The notes below the pieces were generated by a model. The model was not told the DNA's origin and did no database searches. It worked only from the letters and a program-made list of their open reading frames with translations. This document shows, in pieces, positions 1-9,029 of a stretch of 64,000 nt of DNA. Position numbers and translations under genes: made by a program. The stretch's first letter is position 1. Each line of letters opens with the position of its first letter. Source of the DNA: Pseudomonas lundensis (GTDB lineage: Bacteria; Pseudomonadota; Gammaproteobacteria; Pseudomonadales; Pseudomonadaceae). Where the stretch lies: positions 108,090 to 172,089 of the forward strand of contig NZ_NQKI01000004.1 of NCBI RefSeq assembly GCF_002269125.1, written 5' to 3'.

Positions 1-17
1 TGCAGTTTGTCTTTCAT
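1..17 (-). CDS. 5' end of a gene cut by the window edge
   Basis: The complement of positions 15-17 is an ATG, preceded on the minus strand by a purine-rich AGGGGGA ribosome binding site at good spacing. The first five codons read M-K-D-K-L and continue out of the window. The protein cannot be identified from this. The 200 bases to its right would hold its promoter and the 3' end of the next gene's transcript. Confidence 0.5.
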
Positions 18-223
18 AGATCCCCCTTGGGGTGACGACGGCAACCCTTAATCCTTGGTCGCTTCGTACAGATAATAGTCCTAAGTCCTACGCAATGCTT
101 GCCAGAAGTCAATGGACTTTAGGCTAATCTCGCACAACTCTAACTCATGCCAATGCAGCAAGTTGCACTGAAGGCATTACGCCATGTTGCAGCCTCTTAC
201 CCTAGACCCGGCGTTGCACGCGC

Positions 224-1153
224 TCAATGGCCCAACAGCGTGCGTAGACGCCGCCGCAACCACTGCTCTGCACTTACGAATGTGATGCCGAACAGCACGA
301 GGACGGCACCGACGACAAAGTTGAAACTCAGCGGCTCGTCGAGCACCAGCACGCCAAAGGTCACGCCGAACAGCGGGGTCATGAACGAGAACACCGCCAG
401 GTTGGACGCCAGATAACGCTTGAGCATCCAGAACCACACCAGATAACTGAAAAACGACACCACTAACCCTTGAAACAGCACGCTGGCCACCGCCACGGTG
501 GTCAGGCTGACATGACTGATCTGGCCACTGGCCGCCGCGATCACCAGCAACCCAATAAAACCGACCATCAATTGGTAAAACAGGGTCAGGGTGACCGGTG
601 CTTCAGACAATCGCGAGCCACGCACCACTACCGTCGTCGCGCCCCAGGCCATGCCGGCGAAAATCCCGTAGGCATCGCCCAACAGCATGTTGCGATCCAT
701 GTCGGCCAACGACACGCCGCCCGCGAAGGCAAACACGATGCCGAGGAACGCAAGAAAGATCCCCAGCCACTGCAACGGTCGCAAGCGCTCACTGGGCAAC
801 AGCCAGTTGACGCCAAGGGCAGTAAAAATGGGGGCTGTGTAAAGGAAGACCGACATATGCGCAGCACTGGTCAGTTGCAGACCTTCGGCAATAAAGAAGA
901 ACTCCAGACCGAACAGACTGCCAGCCAGCAAGCCACCGCGCCACGTAGCCGGTACTTGGTCCCAGCCACCTTTCCAGCAGATCAGCAAACCCACCAGCAA
1001 CGCTGAAATCCCGGAACGCCCTGCCGCCTGCATGACTGGCGCGATGTCCGGGGCCGCCGTCTTGATCACCACTTGCTGCACGCCCCAGATCAGGCAAAGA
1101 CCCACCATCACTTGCAGTGCAAACGCATCCGTCGGCCGCCGCGAAACATTCAT
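224..1153 (-). CDS. DMT superfamily (EamA) transporter
   Basis: The 309-aa protein has about ten hydrophobic segments in two five-helix EamA halves, the usual layout and length for drug/metabolite exporters. The first helix carries the typical LIWG motif and the second half ends in LDEPLS followed by a final helix, a hallmark of the family. It sits in the inner membrane and probably exports a small metabolite or amino acid; the substrate cannot be read from sequence. The ATG follows AGGG at 7 nt. It is one of four EamA paralogues in the first 27 kb. The DUF2177 gene lies 47 nt upstream on the same strand, so co-transcription is possible. Confidence 0.9.
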   Translation of the reverse strand: MNVSRRPTDAFALQVMVGLCLIWGVQQVVIKTAAPDIAPVMQAAGRSGISALLVGLLICWKGGWDQVPATWRGGLLAGSLFGLEFFFIAEGLQLTSAAHMSVFLYTAPIFTALGVNWLLPSERLRPLQWLGIFLAFLGIVFAFAGGVSLADMDRNMLLGDAYGIFAGMAWGATTVVVRGSRLSEAPVTLTLFYQLMVGFIGLLVIAAASGQISHVSLTTVAVASVLFQGLVVSFFSYLVWFWMLKRYLASNLAVFSFMTPLFGVTFGVLVLDEPLSFNFVVGAVLVLFGITFVSAEQWLRRRLRTLLGH

Positions 1154-1200
1154 ATCAACACCCTGGGTCCATCAAAGAACGCGTCGGTCACGCACGTCTG

Positions 1201-1605
1201 TCACGCAGCCATTTTACGGGCAGTCCAATACCCTGAAAGCGAGGCCAGGCATGTCAGCAAAGTGCCCCATGCCATGTCCATCAGCGCCAGTTGCGCCGAC
1301 CAGCCATTGAGGGTGGCCCAGTTGGTCATGTCATAGGTGCCGTAGGCGATCAGGCCAAAGAAGGCGCCGGTGACCGCCGCCCTGCGCGCACTGCCGTGAG
1401 CCAACGCCGGGCGCACGACAAAAAACACCACGCCCACCACATACAGCAAATAGAACACAGCCGCCGGCCCCCAGTTGGGGGAGGCCAGCATCAAGGGGCC
1501 GAACAGCTCTTTATAGGTAGAGCTCATGAGCACGCCCAACCACAGGCCGTCGAGAATCAGGAAAGCCAGTAATACGCCGATATACGCCCAAACACTTTTC
1601 CTCAT
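1201..1605 (-). CDS. DUF2177 family membrane protein
   Basis: A 134-aa protein with four predicted membrane helices. The N-terminal helix contains LDGLWLGV and the third contains the family-typical YGTYDMTNWATL stretch, which identify DUF2177. The function of the family is unknown. A GAGGG ribosome binding site lies about 8 nt before the ATG. The CvfB-like gene ends only 25 nt upstream on the same strand, suggesting an operon CvfB-like, DUF2177, DMT transporter. Confidence 0.85.
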   Translation of the reverse strand: MRKSVWAYIGVLLAFLILDGLWLGVLMSSTYKELFGPLMLASPNWGPAAVFYLLYVVGVVFFVVRPALAHGSARRAAVTGAFFGLIAYGTYDMTNWATLNGWSAQLALMDMAWGTLLTCLASLSGYWTARKMAA

Positions 1606-1630
1606 CTCGACAACCCTCTTGGCTGGTGGA

Positions 1631-2467
1631 TCAGATCAATTCGATACGGTCCGGGTGGATCGTAATCTTGCCTTCCTTGTACAACGAACCGATGGCTTTT
1701 TTGAAGTTGCCCTTGCTCACGCCAAAGAGACTGCTGATCAATTCAGGGGCGCTTTTATCGCTCACCGGGAGCACCCCATCATTTTCGCGCAATTTGCCGA
1801 GGATCTTCGAGTTCAGGCTGCTGGCGGCCTCTTGGCCGACCGGCTGCAAGCTCAGGCTGATCTTGCCATCTGCGCGAATTTCTTTGATGAAGCCTTTCTC
1901 TTGCTTGCCTGCGCGCATGAACTTGAAGATTTCATTCTTGTGAATCAGGCCCCAATGCTTGTTGTTGATCACCGCCTTGAAACCCATGTCAGTGGCTTCA
2001 GCCACCAGCAAGTCGACTTCCTGCCCCACTTGATAGGTGGCCGGGGTTTTATCCAGGTAACGGTCCAGACGCGCAGTGGCCGTAATGCGGCGCGTATGTT
2101 TGTCCAGATAGACGTGCACCACCACGTATTCGCCCGCCTTCATCTGGCGCTTTTCTTCCGAATACGGCAGCAGCAAATCCTTGGGCAAACCCCAATCCAG
2201 GAAAACACCGATGCTATTAACTTCAACCACTTTAAGACTGGCGAATTCACCGACCTGAACTTTTGGTTTTTCAGTGGTGGCAATTAACTTGTCGTCACTG
2301 TCCAAATAAACAAATACGTTGAGCCAATCTTCATCTTCACTGGGAATATCCTTGGGAATATAACGATTGGGCAACAGGATTTCCCCGTCAGCCCCGCCAT
2401 CGAGATACAAACCAAAGTGAGTGTGTTTAACCACTTGCAAACTGTTGTAGCGACCGATTAAAGCCAT
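1631..2467 (-). CDS. CvfB-like S1 RNA-binding domain protein
   Basis: The 278-aa protein begins MALIGRYN and consists of tandem S1-like beta-barrel domains (roughly residues 3-60, 65-130 and 145-210) followed by a C-terminal winged-helix-like segment containing LFGVSKGNFKKAIG. This is the CvfB/YitL architecture, an RNA-binding protein that affects virulence and stress phenotypes in Gram-positives; its role in Pseudomonas is unclear. An in-frame ATG five codons upstream (2482) exists, but GAGGG about 9 nt before 2467 and the conserved N-terminus favour the downstream start. Confidence 0.85.
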   Translation of the reverse strand: MALIGRYNSLQVVKHTHFGLYLDGGADGEILLPNRYIPKDIPSEDEDWLNVFVYLDSDDKLIATTEKPKVQVGEFASLKVVEVNSIGVFLDWGLPKDLLLPYSEEKRQMKAGEYVVVHVYLDKHTRRITATARLDRYLDKTPATYQVGQEVDLLVAEATDMGFKAVINNKHWGLIHKNEIFKFMRAGKQEKGFIKEIRADGKISLSLQPVGQEAASSLNSKILGKLRENDGVLPVSDKSAPELISSLFGVSKGNFKKAIGSLYKEGKITIHPDRIELI

Positions 2468-2811
2468 GTCCAATACCCTCATTACGTGGGCGGCATTCTA
2501 CCCGAGTTTGGGCGGGCACATCGAAGCCGCAAGGTCGCGGCCTTAAAAAATCTGCGCCACGCCTGATTTGGCGGCATGCGCGGGCGCTACCAAGTGCCGC
2601 TCGTCAGTCCGCCGGTGCTGAAAGGCAGTAGCAAAAGGCTAAAAAACGCCCGCCGTTATGAATTAAAACAGCGAGTTAGCGGAGTAATAAGCGGTTCAAC
2701 ATACTTATGTTCGCACGCGTTAATTATTTTACGCCGATATTTAACAAGCAATTGTCAAGCCTTTCAGGTATTATCGCTGGCCAAGTTATTTTCTACAGGT
2801 CAATAGCCGCC
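2468..2811. other. 344-nt intergenic region
   Basis: This lies between the divergent CvfB-like gene and the 59-aa gene. It becomes AT-rich from about 2640 onward, as expected of the leader of the small gene, and contains the small hairpin gccgc-aaggtc-gcggc near 2526. No RNA gene or further coding sequence is convincing. The reading frame that continues upstream of 2812 from 2707 lacks a ribosome binding site and conserved character. Confidence 0.4.
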
Positions 2812-2991
2812 ATGCGTGTAAAAGCATCCGCCAGCAAAGCAAAGCCAGCTCCTGCTGTTGAAACCAGTGATTCTATCAATGCACAAATTGCCGCCTTCCT
2901 GAAATCCGGTGGCGAAATTCAGCAAATTGATAAAGGTGTCAGCGGTCAAACTTTCGGCCCGTCCAAGCAAATCACGCTCGGCAAAAAGTAA
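2812..2991 (+). CDS. Small conserved hypothetical protein (59 aa)
   Basis: A short basic protein. An Ala/Lys/Pro-rich N-terminal tail (about residues 1-20) is followed by a compact segment containing AFLKSGGEIQQIDKGV and a C-terminus ending ITLGKK. The pattern of a hydrophobic helix, 'GGxIQ' and a polar tail recalls the C-terminal part of the RNA-polymerase-binding protein SutA, but the similarity is weak and function is unknown. An upstream in-frame ATG at 2707 would add 35 residues of unlike composition; I prefer 2812. It stands alone, with an AT-rich leader. Confidence 0.65.
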   Translation: MRVKASASKAKPAPAVETSDSINAQIAAFLKSGGEIQQIDKGVSGQTFGPSKQITLGKK

Positions 2992-3171
2992 TACCCCTCG
3001 CATGACCTGGTCCTCTTGCGCTTTGCCTACAAAGCGCTAGGACTACCGAGCCCTACTCCCCGATCCGCCTCCCATCGTCGAGTAATCGACCAACGGCACC
3101 CTGTGCCCGGCATTCATCCGTATCCTCTAAGGCCTCTAGATCAAGCCTTTGAGCCTATACAGGAGGGAACC

Positions 3172-3894
3172 ATGCTCACCCGGGCATTGATGCTGGCCGG
3201 CACCCTGTTGACCAGCACATTAGTTGATGCACACGTCTTCTCCCGCGAGCTGGGGGATTTCGACCTCAAACTGGCCACTCAACCCAGCCGCAGCATGGCA
3301 CAGGGCCTGGTCAAACCCACCAGCGCGGGTTCAACCTTCCACGGCGGCCTTGACCTGACCCACGACAGCGGCTGGTACGTCGGCCAATGGGCGCCCACCA
3401 TGGGCATCAAGCCTGGCACGAACCTCGAAATCGACTCTTATCTGGGCTACAAACACCCCTTCGACCAGACCCTGAGCTATGAGCTGGGAATGATTCACTA
3501 CAGCTACCCCAAGCTCAGCCCGCTCGACAGCCAACAGTTCTATGCCGGGCTGACCATTCTGGGCACCCGCTTCGGCGCGGCCTTCAGCAACGACCCGGAC
3601 CGAAAGGACACCACCCTGTTTGCAGATTTGGGTGTCAACCAGCCATTGGGCATTGGCGTAAGCATGAAATACACCACGCACCAGCTCAGTTCGCCGGTCT
3701 CGATTGCCGAGGGCGGGAGTGTGCGCACCTTCAATGACTGGTCGATCAAATTCTCACGCCCGTTCATGGGCATTGATCTAAATCTGATCTACAGCGACTC
3801 AAACCTTGATGGCACGCAATGCTCAGCCTATTCGGGGCAAAACGCGCAATGTGACGGACTGGTCACCTTCAAGGCCGAGCGCGCGTTTTACTGA
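3172..3894 (+). CDS. TorF family putative outer-membrane porin
   Basis: The 240-aa protein has an N-terminal signal peptide (about residues 1-20, ending VDA-H) and alternating amphipathic beta strands. Motifs such as GLDLTHDSGWYVGQWAP and EIDSYLGYK are characteristic of TorF/TIGR02001 porins, and the C-terminus ends in an aromatic residue (AFY), as outer-membrane barrels do. It would sit in the outer membrane; the solute is unknown. A textbook AGGAGG lies at 3161, just before the ATG. A longer in-frame ORF from 3016 lacks a ribosome binding site. It is convergent with the next gene. Confidence 0.85.
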   Translation: MLTRALMLAGTLLTSTLVDAHVFSRELGDFDLKLATQPSRSMAQGLVKPTSAGSTFHGGLDLTHDSGWYVGQWAPTMGIKPGTNLEIDSYLGYKHPFDQTLSYELGMIHYSYPKLSPLDSQQFYAGLTILGTRFGAAFSNDPDRKDTTLFADLGVNQPLGIGVSMKYTTHQLSSPVSIAEGGSVRTFNDWSIKFSRPFMGIDLNLIYSDSNLDGTQCSAYSGQNAQCDGLVTFKAERAFY

Positions 3895-3917
3895 TCCTGC
3901 AACTACCGCAGCGTCAT

Positions 3918-4310
3918 TCAAGCAATTTGCGGCTGCGCAGTCAGCGCATCAAAGGTCTGCGGATCGAGCGGATCCTGTTGCGCATCCAGCACCTCTAACG
4001 GATGGCTGTCGCCCGGTATTGAGCTGTCGATCAGGCTTAGCAAGCGAGACCCACGTTCTGTCAGCTCATAGTTTTCACCCGTTCCGCCTTCGCTTTCACG
4101 ACGCGGCTCGATGTAACCCTGCTTTAACAACATGGCTTCGTAATCCGTGGCCAGCACTTTGAACTCATCAAGGTTACCCACAGGGTCGCCCCTGTTGCTC
4201 ATGGTAACGGCGAGCTCTTCAGCGTACACACGCGGGGTAAACGGCTCGCCAGCACCGTTTTGAGCCTTGTGCAAAAGACATTCAATCAGGGGCCAGTTGT
4301 AAATATTCAT
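3918..4310 (-). CDS. Hypothetical winged-helix-like protein
   Basis: A 130-aa soluble acidic protein. The middle section (about residues 45-95) has the helix-turn-helix/wing pattern seen in small transcription factors, with LLKQGYIEPRRESEGG, NYELTERGSRLL and a polar C-terminal tail. The conserved YELTERG resembles the winged-helix beta hairpin of MarR/PadR-type proteins, but I cannot assign a family. A GTG codon three positions upstream is too close to the GGAGAG site, so the ATG at 4310 is chosen. Role unknown. Confidence 0.6.
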   Translation of the reverse strand: MNIYNWPLIECLLHKAQNGAGEPFTPRVYAEELAVTMSNRGDPVGNLDEFKVLATDYEAMLLKQGYIEPRRESEGGTGENYELTERGSRLLSLIDSSIPGDSHPLEVLDAQQDPLDPQTFDALTAQPQIA

Positions 4311-4401
4311 CAGCTTCACTCTCCGTACGGTTGGATAAAAGAGCCTTCCTAAGTAGTGACTGACAAACCTCGCAGTCGTTCATACGCAGTTTAGCGGGCA
4401 A

Positions 4402-4426
4402 AAAAAACCCGGCCTGAGCCGGGTTT
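4402..4426 (-). terminator. Intrinsic terminator of the DEAD-box helicase gene
   Basis: On the minus strand an ACCCGGC/GCCGGGT stem with a short loop is followed by a run of eight T. It starts about 20 nt past the helicase stop codon. Confidence 0.85.
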
Positions 4427-4446
4427 TGGCAGAGCACGCGGGCGCG

Positions 4447-5793
4447 TTATTCCGCTGCCGGTGCTTCTGGCTTGCGACGCTTGAGCGGCGCCATACCGTC
4501 CTTGCTGACCAGCGACAGAGCGTCAGTTTTGGGGCGATTGGCAATCTTGCGCTTGGTAGGAGCCTTGGCGCCTGACTTCTTCTTGTCGCCTTTGGCATCC
4601 GTCTTTTTCTTTTTCACGCCAACCGCCTTGCCCGAAGCCTTGACCTTTTTCGGACCGCCGTACGTGCCTTTGACTTCCTTGATGGTGCGGCGCTCAAAGG
4701 TTTGCTTGAGGTAGCGCTCGATGCTGGACATCAAGTTCCAGTCACCGTGGCAGATCAGCGAGATCGCCAGGCCATCATTACCCGCACGGCCGGTGCGACC
4801 GATACGGTGCACGTACTCGTCGCCACTGCGCGGCATGTCGAAGTTGATCACCAGGTCCAGGCCTTCAACGTCCAGACCACGGGCTGCGACATCGGTCGCC
4901 ACCAGAATTTTCACGCCACCCTGCTTCAGGCGGTCAATGGCCAGCTTGCGGTCTTTCTGGTCTTTCTCACCGTGCAAGACAAACGCCTTGTACTCCTGCG
5001 CCACCAGACGGCCGTAAATACGGTCAGCCATGGCACGGGTATTGGTGAAAATAATGGCCTTTTGATAAGTCTCGTTCGCCAGCAACCAGTTAACGATCTG
5101 CTCTTTATGCTGGTTGTGGTCGGCAGTGATGATCTGCTGACGCGTGGTGGCGTTCAGCTGGCTGACCTGGTTGAGCTGCAAGTGCTCAGGATTGGTCAGT
5201 ACCTTGCCAATCATTTCACGCAGGCCCGAACCACCGGTGGTGGCCGAGAACAACATGGTCTGCTGGCGGTTAGGGCATTCATCCACCAGACGCTGAACGT
5301 CTTCCGAGAACCCCATGTCGAGCATACGGTCGGCTTCGTCGAGCACCAGCACTTCAACTTCTTTGAGGTCCAGGTTGCCCGCGTTCAGTTGCTCCAGCAG
5401 ACGGCCCGGCGTGCCGATCAGAATATCCGGCACCTTGCGCAGCATGGCGGCCTGAACCTTGAAGTCTTCACCACCGGTGATCAGGCCGGATTTGATGAAC
5501 GTGAATTGCGAGAAACGCTCCACTTCTTTCAGCGTTTGCTGTGCCAGCTCGCGGGTCGGCAGCAGGATCAGCGCTTTGATGCTCACGCGGATTTTGGCCG
5601 GGCCGATCAGGCGGTTCAGGATCGGCAGGACGAAAGCGGCGGTTTTGCCACTCCCGGTCTGAGCTGTCACCCGCAGGTCACGCCCTTCGAGCGCGAGCGG
5701 AATGGCCGCTGCTTGCACAGGCGTAGGCTCGACAAATTTAAGCTCGGCCACAGCTTTAAGCAGGCGTTCGTGCAGGGCGAAATCGGAAAACAC
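4447..5793 (-). CDS. DEAD-box ATP-dependent RNA helicase (SrmB-like)
   Basis: The 448-aa protein carries the full set of DEAD-box motifs: Q motif (FVEPTPVQ, about residue 17), Walker A AQTGSGKT (about 42), PTRELA, DEAD (VLDEADRM), SAT (LFSATTGG) and HRIGRTGRAG in the second RecA domain. A Lys-rich tail of about 70 residues follows, as in SrmB and RhlE, and probably grips rRNA. Role: RNA remodelling, likely in ribosome assembly or cold growth. The start is GTG with GAGG 8 nt upstream; the longer frame from 5874 lacks conserved residues. It is divergent from the mechanosensitive channel gene. Confidence 0.88.
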   Translation of the reverse strand: MFSDFALHERLLKAVAELKFVEPTPVQAAAIPLALEGRDLRVTAQTGSGKTAAFVLPILNRLIGPAKIRVSIKALILLPTRELAQQTLKEVERFSQFTFIKSGLITGGEDFKVQAAMLRKVPDILIGTPGRLLEQLNAGNLDLKEVEVLVLDEADRMLDMGFSEDVQRLVDECPNRQQTMLFSATTGGSGLREMIGKVLTNPEHLQLNQVSQLNATTRQQIITADHNQHKEQIVNWLLANETYQKAIIFTNTRAMADRIYGRLVAQEYKAFVLHGEKDQKDRKLAIDRLKQGGVKILVATDVAARGLDVEGLDLVINFDMPRSGDEYVHRIGRTGRAGNDGLAISLICHGDWNLMSSIERYLKQTFERRTIKEVKGTYGGPKKVKASGKAVGVKKKKTDAKGDKKKSGAKAPTKRKIANRPKTDALSLVSKDGMAPLKRRKPEAPAAE

Positions 5794-5985
5794 GGGTGCT
5801 ACCTCGAAGAAATGCAAAAAATCAGCGGCATAGAGTAACGGTTTCGAGCGCTGAGGCCGAGTTTCTTTGTACAAACGGCGCGAAACAACTGCTTTTTTAA
5901 GGTCTTTAGTCCTACGTCAGCCCCTAAAGCGCCAGTAAATGCTCTAATTCACGCGCCATTTACTTTTGGGGTAACGTTTTCGCTT

Positions 5986-7284
5986 ATGGATATTCAACAA
6001 CTCTGGGTTCAATTCCAGACGCTCTGGGCCAACCTTGACGATCATCCCTGGCTGTCGGCGCTGCTCGGCCTGATCGTGCTGGTGAGCATCGCGCTGATCG
6101 CAGGCCACATTGCACGCATTGTTATTTTACGAGTGACCAAGATCCTCGCCCGCCAACCGGCGCTGCACTGGATCAACGACTTGCGCGAGCACAAGGTGTT
6201 CCACCGCCTGGCGCAACTGACGCCATCACTGATGGTGCAGTTCGGGCGCAACCTGGTGCCGGACATGAGCGACAACGGTCGCCACTTCCTCGGCAACCTG
6301 GCGCTGGCCATTACCATTTTCGTGCTGACACGGGTCATCAGCGCACTGCTGGACGCGATGCTGGATATCTACTCGCGTACCAACTACGCCAAAACCCGCC
6401 CGATCAAAGGCTATGTGCAGCTGACCAAAATGCTGCTGTATGTGTTTTCGGCAATCATCATCGTCGCCACCCTGATCGACCGCTCGCCCATGCTGCTGCT
6501 CTCGGGCCTGGGCGCGATGTCTGCGGTCATTTTGCTGGTCTACAAAGATACCCTGCTGTCGTTCGTCGCCAGTGTGCAGTTGACCAGTAATGACCTGCTA
6601 CGCGTGGGCGACTGGATCGAAATGCCGCAAGTAGGCGCCGACGGCGATGTCATCGACATCACCCTGCATACGGTCAAGGTGCAAAACTTTGACAAAACCA
6701 TCGTCTCGATTCCGACTTGGCGCCTGATGTCCGAGTCGTTTAAAAACTGGCGCGGCATGCAGCAGTCCGGTGGACGCCGGATCAAACGCAGCTTGTTTAT
6801 TGATGCGGCCGAAATCGGCTTTCTCACCGATGAACAAGAAGAGCGGCTGGAGCAAGTGCGCTTGTTGCGCGATTACCTGACGCGCAAAAAAGCCGAACTC
6901 AAGAGCTGGAACGAGGCCCAGGGCAACGTTGCCGCGTTGTCGGCCAACCGTCGGCGCATGACCAACATCGGTACGTTCCGCGCCTACGCGCTGGCGTACC
7001 TGAAAAGCCATGCCGAGATTCAGCCGAACATGACCTGCATGGTGCGCCAGATGCAGACCACCGCTCAGGGCGTGCCGCTGGAGGTGTACTGCTTTACCCG
7101 CACCACGGTGTGGGACGAATACGAGCAAATCCAGGGCGACATTTTTGACTACTTGCTGTCGGTGATGCCGGAGTTCGGCCTCAGCGTTTATCAGCAACCG
7201 AGCGGCAATGACTTGCGCAACGGGCTGCTGAACAAGATCAAAACACCATTGGTGGTGCCTGAAGCGGCCAACGCTGACGACTGA
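5986..7284 (+). CDS. ybdG: Mechanosensitive channel of the MscS family, YbdG type
   Basis: The 432-aa inner-membrane protein has an N-terminal helix (about 23-48), further helices around 105-125 and 145-165, a pore-lining segment LLSGLGAMSAVILLVYKDTLL (about 168-190) and the MscS beta domain with DWIEMPQVGADGDVI and FKNWRGM. The last motif and the long C-terminal domain match E. coli YbdG (MscM, 415 aa) almost throughout. It probably opens at moderate membrane tension as an osmotic safety valve. It is divergent from the helicase gene across a 192-nt spacer, with its own ATG at 5986. Confidence 0.88.
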   Translation: MDIQQLWVQFQTLWANLDDHPWLSALLGLIVLVSIALIAGHIARIVILRVTKILARQPALHWINDLREHKVFHRLAQLTPSLMVQFGRNLVPDMSDNGRHFLGNLALAITIFVLTRVISALLDAMLDIYSRTNYAKTRPIKGYVQLTKMLLYVFSAIIIVATLIDRSPMLLLSGLGAMSAVILLVYKDTLLSFVASVQLTSNDLLRVGDWIEMPQVGADGDVIDITLHTVKVQNFDKTIVSIPTWRLMSESFKNWRGMQQSGGRRIKRSLFIDAAEIGFLTDEQEERLEQVRLLRDYLTRKKAELKSWNEAQGNVAALSANRRRMTNIGTFRAYALAYLKSHAEIQPNMTCMVRQMQTTAQGVPLEVYCFTRTTVWDEYEQIQGDIFDYLLSVMPEFGLSVYQQPSGNDLRNGLLNKIKTPLVVPEAANADD

Positions 7285-7301
7285 AACGCATGATCTGAAG
7301 A

Positions 7302-7328
7302 GCAGGAGCTGCCGCCTGGCGCTCCTGC
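7302..7328. terminator. Hairpin between convergent genes
   Basis: gcaggagc and gctcctgc form an 8-bp stem around an 11-nt loop, between the ybdG stop and the convergent hydrolase stop. There is no T tract, so it is a weak or factor-assisted terminator at best. Confidence 0.4.
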
Positions 7329-7342
7329 ATTGGCCGTATTAC

Positions 7343-7915
7343 TCAGTGACCGGCTGCGGTATGGAATTGCTGGTCTCCCGTCAGGTCAAACAACAGGCTA
7401 ATCCCAAGCGGCCAATGTCCCAAACCGCTTTGCGCATTGATGTGCCCCGCGCTGTCGAGTATTTGCAGCTTTGTACTGCCCCACGCCTCGCTAAAAACCC
7501 TTGCCCGCTCAAGTGTGACGTAGGGATCGTCAGTGCTGGCGACCGTGATGGACTGAAACGGCAGCGGGTTCAAAGGCATGGGGGTGAAACCCTGTGTGCC
7601 TGACGGATAACTCTCAGCTTCAGTATCACTGGGCGCCACCAGCAACGCCCCCCTCACCCGCTTTGCCGCTTCCGGGTATTCCTGTGCCCACCGGGCAATC
7701 AAGGTACAGGCCAGGCTGTGCGCCACCAGAGCCACAGGGCGATTATTCTTCGTCACCTCTTTGTGCAATTTCTGCACCCAGTCGGCGCAAGATGGCGTCT
7801 GCCAGTCGCTCTGTTTAACGCGTTTCAAGCCGCTGAAACGCTGCTCCCAACGGGATTGCCAATGATCGGGGCCTGAATCAAGTAACCCGGGCAATATCAA
7901 CACTCTGACGGTCAT
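7343..7915 (-). CDS. RBBP9/YdeN family alpha/beta hydrolase
   Basis: The 190-aa protein starts MTVRVLILPGLLDSGPDHW, the hallmark N-terminus of the RBBP9/YdeN serine-hydrolase family. The nucleophile Ser is in VAHSLACT (about residue 69). The Asp is probably the one in the STDDPYV segment and the His is in DSAGHIN near the C-terminus. It is a cytoplasmic esterase of unknown substrate. The ATG at 7915 has AGGAGAG 7 nt upstream; the longer frame to 7993 overlaps the neighbouring gene and has no family-like residues. The DMT gene ends just upstream on the same strand. Confidence 0.85.
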   Translation of the reverse strand: MTVRVLILPGLLDSGPDHWQSRWEQRFSGLKRVKQSDWQTPSCADWVQKLHKEVTKNNRPVALVAHSLACTLIARWAQEYPEAAKRVRGALLVAPSDTEAESYPSGTQGFTPMPLNPLPFQSITVASTDDPYVTLERARVFSEAWGSTKLQILDSAGHINAQSGLGHWPLGISLLFDLTGDQQFHTAAGH

Positions 7916-7953
7916 CCCTGCTCTCCTCTGGATGCTGGATAGTCCCCGTGACC

Positions 7954-8814
7954 TTAGCTGCTCACTGGCCTGCGGTCGAGGCGACTGAGCCACACGGCGA
8001 CGAGTATCACCAACGCGCCCAAGAACAGCCGCCCCAGCGGCTCGTGCTGATTCCAGATCAACAGGTTAAGCAACAAGCCCACCGGCACGTGCAGGTTGTT
8101 CATCACGGCCAGCGTGCCCCCGCTGACCAGACAGGCGCCCTTGTTCCACCAGTACATGCCCAGCGCGGTCGATACCAACCCTAAAAACAGCAGCACCCCC
8201 CATTGCAATGGCGCGTCGGGCAAGAAATGGGCTTTACCGAACAGCAGGAAAGCCGGCAGCACCACGGCCAGTGCGCCCAGGTAGAAATATCCGAAACGCC
8301 GATAGTGCGGCAGGTCGCTGGGGTAGCGCGCCACCAGGTGCTTGTACATCACCTGCCCGGCAGCGTAGGTAAAGTTGGCCAGTTGCAGCAGCAGGAAGCC
8401 TTTGAAAAAGTCCGGGCTAATGCTGTCAAAACGAATGACTGCCGCACCGCTCACGGCCACCACCGCCGCGACCAGTGCCCACGGGTTGAAACGACGGTTG
8501 AGCGCGTCCTCAATCAGCGTCACGTGCAGCGGCGTCAAGATGGTAAACAGCAGCACTTCCGGCACGGTGAGGACGCGAAAACTCAAATACAGGCACACGT
8601 AGGTAATGCCAAATTGCAATGCGCCGATCAGCAGCATGCCGCGCATGAAACCCGGCTCAACCGCGCGCCAGCGAGTTAGCGGGATAAACACCAGCCCCGC
8701 CAGCACGACCCGCACCAGAACGGCGAAGTAACTGTCAACGTGACCTGCCAGGTACTCGCCAATCAGGCTGAAGGAAAACGCCTGAATCAGCGTAACAATC
8801 AATAAATAGCCCAT
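7954..8814 (-). CDS. DMT/EamA transporter (carboxylate/amino acid/amine type)
   Basis: A 286-aa ten-helix inner-membrane protein with two EamA repeats. It starts directly inside a helix (MGYLLIVTLIQAFSFSLIGE), resembling the subgroup annotated as carboxylate/amino-acid/amine transporters. The WWNKGACLVSGG and AVMNNLHVPVGLL stretches lie in the second repeat. Substrate unknown. The hydrolase gene lies 38 nt downstream on the same strand, so the two may share a transcript. GAAAGAG precedes the ATG. Confidence 0.85.
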   Translation of the reverse strand: MGYLLIVTLIQAFSFSLIGEYLAGHVDSYFAVLVRVVLAGLVFIPLTRWRAVEPGFMRGMLLIGALQFGITYVCLYLSFRVLTVPEVLLFTILTPLHVTLIEDALNRRFNPWALVAAVVAVSGAAVIRFDSISPDFFKGFLLLQLANFTYAAGQVMYKHLVARYPSDLPHYRRFGYFYLGALAVVLPAFLLFGKAHFLPDAPLQWGVLLFLGLVSTALGMYWWNKGACLVSGGTLAVMNNLHVPVGLLLNLLIWNQHEPLGRLFLGALVILVAVWLSRLDRRPVSS

Positions 8815-8886
8815 AACTCTTTCGCCTGCCGCCCAACGGAATGAGCGCGACCTTAGCGGTTTTTCACCGGCAACGAAATCCCGGGC

Positions 8887-8920
8887 AAAAAAAACCCGAT
8901 ACAGCTAAAAGCTGATCGGG
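8887..8920 (-). terminator. Intrinsic terminator of the azoreductase gene
   Basis: On the minus strand, cccgat...atcggg forms the outer stem, agct...agct the inner stem, and eight T follow. It lies about 110 nt past the azoR stop codon, on the correct strand. Confidence 0.8.
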
Positions 8921-9029
8921 CTGGAGCACTCAGAAGCAAAGTGCAAAGGGAGGTTCGATGCGCGAACCGCATGCTTGAAGGAGCAATGAAGCGATTAAGC
9001 CAACGGGCGATTACCTGCCGATTAAGACG

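Noticed and set aside
2483..2560. A terminator hairpin near 2525-2550
   Set aside because: The gccgc/gcggc stem is followed on the plus strand by CTTAAAAAAT (A-rich, not T-rich); on the minus strand the T run precedes the stem.
4702..5838. A 378-aa open frame on the + strand opposite the helicase
   Set aside because: Antisense to the DEAD-box gene and rich in Val/His/Gln, as expected from its complement.
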